Below are positions 1-4,857 of a DNA stretch of 9,058 nt, piece after piece (position 1 is the stretch's first letter; every line of letters starts with the position of its first letter). The position numbers and the translations under genes are program-made. The DNA lies in assembly GCA_021828605.1 (NCBI GenBank), contig JAJZEG010000019.1, positions 1 to 9,058 of the forward strand, given 5' to 3'. The DNA is from Pseudomonadota bacterium. Lineage in GTDB: Bacteria; Pseudomonadota; Alphaproteobacteria; Acetobacterales; Acetobacteraceae. The notes under the pieces were generated by a model, which saw only the letters and a program-made list of their open reading frames with translations, was not told the DNA's origin and ran no database searches.

Positions 1-119
1 GCCTCGATGCAGAAATCCGCCTCCATCGTGTTGGACAGCCGCCAGGCCAAAACCCTCCGCGTGCTCCAATCCATGATCGCCACCAGATACAGAAAGCCGC
101 GCCGCATCGGTATATAGAT
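1..119 (-). pseudogene. IS3-family transposase OrfB fragment (runs off left edge)
   Basis: Read on the minus strand, 119 down to 3 is one open frame of 39 codons beginning IYIPMRRGFLYLVAIMDW and continuing through RVLAWRLSNTMEADFCIE. This is the characteristic stretch just after the first catalytic Asp of the integrase (rve) core of IS3-family OrfB, where intact proteins read about DITYIPM. The first catalytic Asp and everything N-terminal to it are missing: upstream of the IYIPM codons the frame turns into unrelated sequence. The remaining catalytic D and E would lie left of the window. It is therefore a 5'-truncated copy, or one side of a rearrangement. The IS subgroup cannot be assigned from so short a piece. 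Confidence 0.85.
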
Positions 120-429
120 GACCCACTCAGAAGAATATAATGCACCATTAAAGTCCGGGATCAAACACCTAGAACCCATCGCACGAGACAGCGGCAAATG
201 GCGCGGTAAACGCTCAATCCGCGGCGGTAGAGCCAACTTGCGGCAAGCCATCTATATGCCCGCACTCGTGGCAACCCGCTTCAACCCGGACTTCAAAACC
301 AACTATCAAGCCATGATCGCCGCCGGAAAACCACGAAAAGTCGCAATCGTCACCATCATGCGAAAGCTCATCGTCCTCGCAAACGCACTACTCAAGGCAC
401 GCCAAAACTGGATACCTAAAGCCGATTGA
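118..429 (+). pseudogene. IS110-family transposase, C-terminal remnant
   Basis: The frame ends at TGA 427-429 and encodes the C-terminal domain (Transposase_20, IS116/IS110/IS902 type): PIARDSGKWRGKRSIRGG, then NLRQAIYMPALVATRFNP, then AGKPRKVAIVTIMRKLIVLANALL. Similarity to the family begins only near codon 18 (about position 169); the first 17 codons (118-168) look like unrelated sequence that happens to be open, so the ATG at 118 is not a genuine start. Family members are usually 300-400 residues; only about 85 remain, and the N-terminal DEDD catalytic domain is absent. The protein cannot be an active recombinase. It lies head to head with the IS3 fragment. About 50 bp of unidentified DNA separates the two homologies. 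Confidence 0.85.
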
Positions 430-449
430 CCATAACGGATACTCTAAGC

Positions 450-486
450 ATCATACAAATACTGGTAGCTATATGGTTGCTATGAT
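450..486. repeat. Imperfect inverted repeat downstream of the IS110 remnant
   Basis: ATCATACAA (450-458) pairs with TTGCTATGAT (477-486) with one unpaired C, giving a 9-bp stem around an 18-base loop. A second possible pairing, TACTGGT (460-466) with ACCAGTA (508-514), is mutually exclusive in part with it. The position, 20 bases after the transposase stop, fits the right-end non-coding region of an IS110-type element. That assignment is inference. No T-run follows on either strand, so it does not look like an intrinsic terminator. Confidence 0.45.
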
Positions 487-505
487 TTCAGAGTGGAGGC
501 GGTAT

Positions 506-535
506 CCACCAGTAACTCCTTGAAAACCCTGGTGG
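506..535. repeat. Inverted repeat overlapping the tRNA-Val 3' end
   Basis: CCACCAG at 506-512 and CTGGTGG at 529-535 are perfect reverse complements separated by 16 bases. The second arm contains the encoded CCA terminus and discriminator base of the tRNA. In the precursor transcript this hairpin would compete with the 3' side of the acceptor stem, or mark a recombination site at the tRNA end. It may also be chance, since the arm is only 7 bp. Confidence 0.35.
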
Positions 536-604
536 GTGCGACAGGGATTGAACCTGTGACCCTCGCCGTGTGAAGGCGATGCTCTGCCGCTGAGCTACGC
601 ACCC
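530..604 (-). tRNA. tRNA-Val(CAC), CCA encoded
   Basis: The minus strand folds as a full cloverleaf. Acceptor GGGTGCG (604-598) pairs with CGCACCC (540-534). The D arm is GCTC-AGCGGCA-GAGC. The anticodon arm is TCGCC-TTCACAC-GGCGA with anticodon CAC, which reads GUG valine codons. The T arm is ACAGG-TTCAATC-CCTGT with the invariant TTC. Discriminator A is followed by an encoded CCA (532-530). All stems are Watson-Crick paired, so the gene looks functional. It sits 45 bp behind the stop of the membrane-protein gene on the same strand, and its 3' end faces the IS debris. Confidence 0.97.
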
Positions 605-615
605 AAGGTCCGCAC

Positions 616-644
616 GATCTACCGCCCCTCGTGCCGCGACGCAA
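616..644 (-). promoter_or_regulatory. Candidate sigma-70 promoter for tRNA-Val
   Basis: On the minus strand a -35-like TTGCGT (644-639; preceded by C, giving the CTTG start typical of alphaproteobacteria) is separated by 17 bases from a -10-like TAGATC (621-616). The -10 lies 11 bases before the tRNA 5' end, so transcription would start only a few bases ahead of the mature tRNA. Spacing and position are good; each hexamer matches consensus at about three of six bases. The whole signal fits in the gap between the upstream gene's stop and the tRNA. Confidence 0.5.
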
Positions 645-649
645 GCGCC

Positions 650-1210
650 TCAGCGCGTTGCCGTCGGTCGCGCTGTTGCAAAGCAGAATCCCAGAAAAGT
701 GCATAAGCACGCCACACTAAAGCCGTTCAGCGTGACCAGCGTGTAGTTTTGCGCGGCATCCAAATGCAATAACGGGTGAAGCGGCGCGTAGCGCACCAAT
801 CCGTAAGCCAGGAAAGTCAGCGCAGTGAGGCCGAATATGATGCCCCGCTCGGTGTGATGAAACCCTAATGTCGCCAACATAATGCACGGGATCAAAAAGA
901 GCGGAATCCCCGCGTCAAACCCCAGCACCTTTGTGCACCACACCGTGTTCACCACGCTAATCACGGTCAGCAGCACCCGTGCCGACAGCCCGCTGCGCCG
1001 CGCCAGCACCGGCACCGCGCACCAAAAGGGCAGGGAGGCCAAGGTGAGTAACACCGCTTGCGTCGCGTCGCGCCCGAGCACGACATATAAATAAATCGGA
1101 TAAAACGGCGTATTACTCGCCAATACCAACGCCACCGTATTCATCGCAGCCGTCAGCGGGTCCGCATGGTCCAGCGCCCGTGATAGCGCCGCCCGCGCCT
1201 TACCAATCAT
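650..1210 (-). CDS. Small polytopic membrane protein, function unknown
   Basis: This gene encodes 186 residues with about six hydrophobic segments, near residues 24-45, 50-70, 77-97, 99-116, 122-141 and 155-179, connected by short loops with Arg/His clusters. There is no extra-membrane catalytic domain. The start ATG (1210-1208) is supported by AGGA seven bases upstream, and that site overlaps the TAG stop of the methyltransferase gene (gap 9 bp), so the two are almost certainly translated from one mRNA. The motif around 104-141 (IPCIMLATLGF, then HHTERGI) vaguely resembles the N-terminal membrane sensor halves of adenylate cyclases and histidine kinases, but here no output domain follows and the gene ends cleanly at TGA. 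I do not recognise a named family. A role as membrane partner of the adjacent methyltransferase is inference from operon position only. Confidence 0.8.
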   Translation of the reverse strand: MIGKARAALSRALDHADPLTAAMNTVALVLASNTPFYPIYLYVVLGRDATQAVLLTLASLPFWCAVPVLARRSGLSARVLLTVISVVNTVWCTKVLGFDAGIPLFLIPCIMLATLGFHHTERGIIFGLTALTFLAYGLVRYAPLHPLLHLDAAQNYTLVTLNGFSVACLCTFLGFCFATARPTATR

Positions 1211-1219
1211 CCAGAAATC

Positions 1220-2248
1220 CTAATTTGCGGTCAGCCGATAATGGCTCACCCCCCACGTATCCCCCTCATGATACCCGAACAAACCCTCTGTTGCCAGAAA
1301 AAACAATCTCCAGCGCCGCCGCCATAATCCGGCCTCAGCACCATAAACCCGCTCCAACACCTCGGTAATCGCATCGGCGCGCCGATCATAATTCGCCAGC
1401 CAATCGCGCGCCGTCCGCGCATAATGCGTGCCCTTCCACCGCCATTCCGCCTCCAAGGCGAATAAGTCAGGAAACTGCTTGATCAGGCCGTGGCTCGGCA
1501 TAATCCCACCGGTGAAAAAATGCTGCGCAATCCAGTCCGACCGATCATGATGATCAAACCGATACGCCCCATGCTGATGGGTAAATACATGGACAAACAA
1601 CTTACCACCCGGCGCCAGCCAGCTGCGCACCCGGCGCAATAAGCCCCGCCAGTTCGCCATATGCTCAAACATCTCCACCGAGACCACCCGGTCAAATTTC
1701 TGCTCAATCGCAAAATCATTCATATCCGCGGTAACCACGGTCAAATTATCAAAGCCGTTGGCGCGCGCCATGCCCTCAATATAAGCCCGCTGCGACGCCG
1801 AATTCGACACGGCGGTAATGCGCGCCTGGGGATAATGCTCGGCCATCCACAGGCTCAGCGAACCCCAGCCACAGCCCAATTCCAAAATACGTTGCCCATC
1901 GGCCAGGTCCGCATGGAGGCAGGTCTCGTTCAGCGCGCGCACCTCCGCCTGATCCAGCGTCTGCGCGTCCTCATCATAGAGGCAACTCGAATATTTCCGC
2001 CGCGCCCCCAACACCATGCCAAAAAACGCCGCAGGCACCTCGTAATGCTGCGCATTCGCCGCATCCGTATGCAACGCAATCGGCAGCGCCGTCATCGCTT
2101 GCGCGAATTGCCGCTCGGAGGTTGGATCCGTCTGCGCTAAAGTCCGGTCGGTGCGCCCCACCAACTGCGCCACCCCAAAGCGCAGCAGCCGATCCGGCAA
2201 GGCCACCCGTTCTGCCAACCCCGTCATCGCAGTCGCTGAAAAGCTCAT
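1220..2248 (-). CDS. SAM-dependent methyltransferase, CFA synthase / coclaurine N-methyltransferase-like
   Basis: The 342-residue protein belongs to the cyclopropane-fatty-acyl-phospholipid synthase superfamily. Visible motifs are QHYEVP (67-72), YSSCLY (86-91), the SAM-binding loop LELGCGWGS (122-130), VSVEMFEHM (189-197), FVHVFTH (218-224), FFTGGIMPSH (244-253), HYARTARDWL (275-284) and GYHEGDTWGVSHY (325-337). C89, E195, H220 and Y276 occupy places equivalent, by eye, to the bicarbonate-site residues of E. coli Cfa. The protein is about 40 residues shorter than E. coli Cfa (382). Its second half, especially FFTGGxMPS and the C-terminal FGYxxGDxW, reads like plant (S)-coclaurine N-methyltransferase and its bacterial homologues. 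The product could therefore be a cyclopropanated or methylated lipid, or a methylated amine. It is presumably cytosolic and membrane-associated. The start ATG has GGAG six bases upstream (2258-2255). Confidence 0.88.
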   Translation of the reverse strand: MSFSATAMTGLAERVALPDRLLRFGVAQLVGRTDRTLAQTDPTSERQFAQAMTALPIALHTDAANAQHYEVPAAFFGMVLGARRKYSSCLYDEDAQTLDQAEVRALNETCLHADLADGQRILELGCGWGSLSLWMAEHYPQARITAVSNSASQRAYIEGMARANGFDNLTVVTADMNDFAIEQKFDRVVSVEMFEHMANWRGLLRRVRSWLAPGGKLFVHVFTHQHGAYRFDHHDRSDWIAQHFFTGGIMPSHGLIKQFPDLFALEAEWRWKGTHYARTARDWLANYDRRADAITEVLERVYGAEAGLWRRRWRLFFLATEGLFGYHEGDTWGVSHYRLTAN

Positions 2249-2256
2249 CGGTCACT

Positions 2257-2279
2257 CCAATTACGCGTTGCATAATTGG
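2257..2279. promoter_or_regulatory. 23-bp AT-rich palindrome over the methyltransferase RBS
   Basis: CCAATTACGC (2257-2266) and GCATAATTGG (2270-2279) are reverse complements with one mismatch around a GTT centre; the outer seven pairs are perfect. It ends eight bases before the methyltransferase ATG, and its proximal arm contains the GG of the GGAG ribosome-binding site (2258-2255). Two roles fit: a dimeric repressor operator, or an mRNA hairpin masking the ribosome-binding site. I saw no convincing -35/-10 pair next to it. Confidence 0.55.
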
Positions 2280-2365
2280 ATACGCCTCGCCCCGGCCATT
2301 GGATGCGCGATCAACCTTTCATGCGACACCAAGAGAATTACCACGCATCCATGAACACCAAGTTA

Positions 2366-2484
2366 ACCCGCTTATTTCCTCACGCGGGATTGACCCGCTT
2401 ATTTCCTCACGCGGGATTGACCCGCGTATTTATTTCACGCGGGATTGACCCGCATATTTATTTCACGCGGGATTGACCCGCGTG
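2366..2484. repeat. Tandem 27/28-bp hairpin repeat array, four units plus a partial
   Basis: Units begin ACCCGC and end CACGCGGGATTG: 2366-2392 (27 bp), 2393-2419 (27 bp, identical to the first), 2420-2447 (28 bp), 2448-2475 (28 bp), then a partial unit from 2476. Units 1-2 have TTATTTCCT in the middle; units 3-4 have TATTTATTT with G or A before it. Across unit borders GCGGG-ATTGA-CCCGC forms a hairpin; the last one extends to a perfect 8-bp stem, CACGCGGG (2464-2471) with CCCGCGTG (2477-2484). In the plus direction the first two hairpins are followed by TTATTT. The array fills the 3' side of the DUF1295/methyltransferase gap and enters the DUF1295 coding sequence, where it encodes the C-terminal residues. 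Two unit versions arranged in pairs suggest growth by duplication. Confidence 0.92.
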
Positions 2485-3297
2485 TGGCGGCCACGGCACA
2501 AACGCACTCACCCGCGCCTGATACGCCGCATAGGCCTCGGGCCGCGAGGCCAGCATTTCGCGTTCCAGCGGCGGGATACCGGATATTTTGATCAGCAGTC
2601 CCGCCATTCCCAGCGGCCCGATCAACGCAATCAAACCCGGCGCCCAACCGCCCGCCACGCCAATCAGCGGATAGGAAAACCAAATCAACGCCTCGAAAAA
2701 ATAATTCGGATGGCGCGACCACGCCCACAAACCCCGATCGCAAACCTGGCCACGATGAGCCGGATCAGCCCGAAACGCATGCATTTGCGCATCAGCAACC
2801 GTAGCACCCCAAATCGAGCCGCCAAACACCGCAAGCCCAGCCAAAGTCCAAACCCAAGCCGCCCCCGTCAACGGCTGCGGATTATTCGCGGCAATCATCA
2901 CCGCAATCACCAACACCCACGCGACCACCGCCTGGATCATCAACAAAGCAAACATTTTTTTCTCGAAACCGGCACCCCATTCCGCGCGAAACCGCGCATA
3001 GCGCGCATCCTCATGGGTAATCGTGCGGGTGCGCCGAATAATATAGCCGCCCAGCCGAAACGCCCAAATCAGCACCAACGCGGCCACCAGCAGCCGCCGC
3101 CCGATCGGCACCGAACCCAGCGGCACCAGCGCACCAATCGCCGCCGCACCCCCGGTGCCCAAGGTCCAAAACGCATCAACCCAGCCCGAATTGCCGGTCT
3201 GTCGCTGTGCGACCCACGCCCCAGCCATCACCAGAGCCAACAACACCAACAGCAACAACGCTAAAATAATCGCATCCATGGGCATGATCTTTAGCAT
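2458..3297 (-). CDS. DUF1295 integral membrane protein (steroid 5-alpha-reductase-like)
   Basis: The 279-residue protein has about seven hydrophobic segments and the DUF1295 signature VCDRGLWAWSRHPNYFFE (185-202). Also visible are the conserved GNSGWVDAFW (35-44), HEDARYARFR (95-104), ADAQMHAFR (168-176) and PLEREMLASRPEAY (243-256). The family is related to isoprenylcysteine carboxyl methyltransferases and steroid 5-alpha reductases and is often encoded beside CFA-synthase-like genes in lipid-modification clusters, as here. Family members typically end near FVPWPPK; this one continues with a tail HAGQSRVK encoded by the hairpin repeat array, so the repeat appears to have replaced or extended the natural end. 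The start is uncertain: ATG codons at 3297, 3285 and 3279 are all in frame and none has a strong ribosome-binding site. The gene is divergent from moaB across 79 bp. Confidence 0.85.
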   Translation of the reverse strand: MLKIMPMDAIILALLLLVLLALVMAGAWVAQRQTGNSGWVDAFWTLGTGGAAAIGALVPLGSVPIGRRLLVAALVLIWAFRLGGYIIRRTRTITHEDARYARFRAEWGAGFEKKMFALLMIQAVVAWVLVIAVMIAANNPQPLTGAAWVWTLAGLAVFGGSIWGATVADAQMHAFRADPAHRGQVCDRGLWAWSRHPNYFFEALIWFSYPLIGVAGGWAPGLIALIGPLGMAGLLIKISGIPPLEREMLASRPEAYAAYQARVSAFVPWPPHAGQSRVK

Positions 3298-3376
3298 GCC
3301 CCGCCAAACTTCAAGCCCCTCTTTCAGCGCCGGCCTAGCCGCCCTATTCTAATCTCTACCTTTTACCGGAGCGACA
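3298..3376. promoter_or_regulatory. Divergent intergenic region, weak moaB promoter candidate
   Basis: This 79-bp gap must hold start signals for both divergent genes. For moaB the best candidate is TATTCT (3345-3350) as -10 with TTTCAG (3322-3327) 17 bases upstream; the -35 is poor. The moaB ribosome-binding site GGAG (3368-3371) lies five bases before its ATG. On the minus strand GGGG-rich sequence precedes the DUF1295 ATG, but I saw no clear promoter. Confidence 0.3.
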
Positions 3377-3907
3377 ATGTCCCGCATCGATGAGTCTCGT
3401 CCGTTCATCCCCGTTTCCATCGCCGTGCTCACCGTCTCGGACACCCGCACTCTGGCCAATGACAGCTCAGGCGACACCCTCGCCAGCCGCATCACCGAGG
3501 CCGGTCATCACCTCGCCGCCCGCAGTTTGCGCCCCGACGATGCCGATCACCTCACCGAGCAACTCCGCCTCTGGATCGCCGATCCACAGATCGATGTCAT
3601 CATCACCACCGGCGGCACCGGCATTACCGGGCGCGACGTCACCCCCGAAGCCTTTGCCCGCGTGCTCGATAAAACCATCGAAGGCTTCGGCGAATTATTC
3701 CGCATGCTGAGCTTTCAGAAAATCGGCACCTCAACCATCCAATCGCGCGCGATCGGTGGAGTCGCGGGCGGCACCTATTTATTCGCCCTCCCCGGCTCGA
3801 CCGGCGCGGTCAAGGATGGCTGGGACGATATTTTGCGCTGGCAGCTCGATAGCCGTCACCGCCCCTGCAATCTGGTCGAACTCATGCCCCGTTTGACCGA
3901 GCGTTAA
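3377..3907 (+). CDS. moaB: Molybdenum cofactor biosynthesis protein MoaB
   Basis: The 176-residue length is normal for the MoaB/MogA family. The protein has the molybdopterin-binding fold: [13 protein letters not shown] (13-25), the [16 protein letters not shown] loop (77-92) with the conserved Asp at 87, [12 protein letters not shown] (102-113), [13 protein letters not shown] (116-128), [13 protein letters not shown] (138-150) and the typical MoaB ending PCNLVELMP (163-171). The GELFR and STIQSRA segments favour MoaB over MogA. MogA adenylates molybdopterin before metal insertion; MoaB's own step is less certain, and in many alphaproteobacteria it may do the MogA job. It is cytosolic and hexameric in known structures. 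The start ATG has GGAG five bases upstream. The last 26 bp overlap the end of ribF on the other strand, and no other cofactor gene is nearby in the window. Confidence 0.95.
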   Translation: MSRIDESRPFIPVSIAVLTVSDTRTLANDSSGDTLASRITEAGHHLAARSLRPDDADHLTEQLRLWIADPQIDVIITTGGTGITGRDVTPEAFARVLDKTIEGFGELFRMLSFQKIGTSTIQSRAIGGVAGGTYLFALPGSTGAVKDGWDDILRWQLDSRHRPCNLVELMPRLTER

Positions 3908-4853
3908 ACCAGGCCGTTGCTGCCTCGGCATCCAGCTTAATCTGTGCCCGCAGCGCCTCAAAACTCTCGAATTTGCGCTCATCGCGAATAAAATGATGCA
4001 GCGCCACGCTCAAATCCGCGCCGTATAAATCGCCGTCGAAATCAAACCAATGCGCTTCCAGCCGCGATATCGCCCCCTCCGCCACCGTCGGTCGCCGCCC
4101 CAAATTCGCCACACCCTGCAACACCCGCCCATCGGCCAACCTGGTGCTGACCGCATACACCCCGCGCGCCGGTTCCAAATGCCGCCCGAGTGCGATATTG
4201 GCCGTGGGAAATCCAATCGTGCGACCCCGCGCATCGCCATGCACCACGATGCCTCGGATCACCGGATCGCGCCCCAGCAGGCCCGCCGCGCGCTCGGGAT
4301 AGCCATCCTGCAATAGCCGCCGGATCCGCGTCGAGGAAATCGGCCCCTCCGCATCATCCAAATGCGGCACCACGCTCACCCCAATGCCCAACGCCTCGCA
4401 CCGCGCCGCGAGCAACCGCACATCGCCGCCGCGCCGATGGCCAAACGCAAAATCCGCCCCGCACGCCACATGCGCGACCCCCAGCCCTTGATGCAGCACC
4501 AGGCCGATAAAATCCTCCGCACTCAACGCCGAAAACGCCCGATCAAACGGCAGTTCCACCAAAATCTGCACCCCTAAATCCGCCAAAGCCGCCGCCCGCT
4601 CGGCCTCCAGGGTCAGGCGGAACGGTGGATCATCGGGGCGAAAAAACTCACGCGGATGCGGCGCGAAACTCAACACCGCGCGCGGTGCAGCAGGCCGCGC
4701 CGCATGGGCCGCGCGCAACACCTCGGCATGACCGCGATGCACCCCATCGAAATTACCCAGCGCCACCGTCGCCCCGCGCGCCGCCTCCGGCACCGAACGC
4801 CAATCCCGCACCATCATCAATTCAGCCAAACCACAACCTCCCATCCTGTCCAT
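3882..4853 (-). CDS. ribF: Bifunctional riboflavin kinase / FAD synthetase RibF
   Basis: The enzyme makes FMN and then FAD from riboflavin and ATP in the cytosol. The N-terminal adenylyltransferase half shows [10 protein letters not shown] (33-42), [10 protein letters not shown] (62-71) and [10 protein letters not shown] (172-181). The C-terminal kinase half shows [15 protein letters not shown] (206-220), GVYAV (231-235), [10 protein letters not shown] (247-256) and [13 protein letters not shown] (266-278), whose Glu is the likely catalytic base. The length is normal for the family (about 310-320). The start is doubtful: the ATG at 4853 has no ribosome-binding site, whereas GGAGG sits seven bases before an in-frame TTG at 4829-4827, which would give a protein eight residues shorter and still contain all motifs. 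It follows the VWA gene by 4 bp, so it is the distal gene of that operon. Its 3' end overlaps moaB tail to tail (3882-3907). Confidence 0.96.
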   Translation of the reverse strand: MDRMGGCGLAELMMVRDWRSVPEAARGATVALGNFDGVHRGHAEVLRAAHAARPAAPRAVLSFAPHPREFFRPDDPPFRLTLEAERAAALADLGVQILVELPFDRAFSALSAEDFIGLVLHQGLGVAHVACGADFAFGHRRGGDVRLLAARCEALGIGVSVVPHLDDAEGPISSTRIRRLLQDGYPERAAGLLGRDPVIRGIVVHGDARGRTIGFPTANIALGRHLEPARGVYAVSTRLADGRVLQGVANLGRRPTVAEGAISRLEAHWFDFDGDLYGADLSVALHHFIRDERKFESFEALRAQIKLDAEAATAWFNARSNGA

Positions 4854-4857
4854 GATG

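Noticed and set aside
490..512. Intrinsic terminator after the tRNA (GTGGA/TCCAC stem at 493-509)
   Set aside because: The stem is only 5 bp and no T-run follows in the direction of tRNA transcription.
480..710. Minus-strand frame of 76 codons across the tRNA
   Set aside because: It runs through the complete tRNA-Val gene and the end of the membrane-protein gene; a translated tRNA is not credible.
1974..2273. Alternative minus-strand frame of 99 codons overlapping the methyltransferase start
   Set aside because: It is an out-of-frame shadow of the methyltransferase gene, with Gly/Ala/Cys-rich composition and no family motif.
2280..2330. RpoE/ECF-type promoter ahead of the methyltransferase (TTGATC then TATCCA on the minus strand)
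   Set aside because: CFA-type genes can be ECF-controlled in alphaproteobacteria, but the spacing here is about 26 bases, too long for such a promoter.
2351..2476. Plus-strand small ORF starting at 2351 with repeated LTRLFPHAG-like peptide
   Set aside because: The peptide repetition is a direct result of the DNA repeat array; there is no ribosome-binding site, and the frame runs antisense into the DUF1295 gene.
2366..2484. CRISPR array
   Set aside because: The repeat core (about 18 bp, self-complementary) is separated by only 9-10 bp of near-identical AT-rich sequence, so there are no unique spacers, and no cas genes are present.
2473..3264. Long plus-strand open frame of 263 codons
   Set aside because: It is antisense to the DUF1295 gene, its translation is a low-complexity Arg/Gln/His/Pro peptide, and it arises from the composition bias of the real gene.
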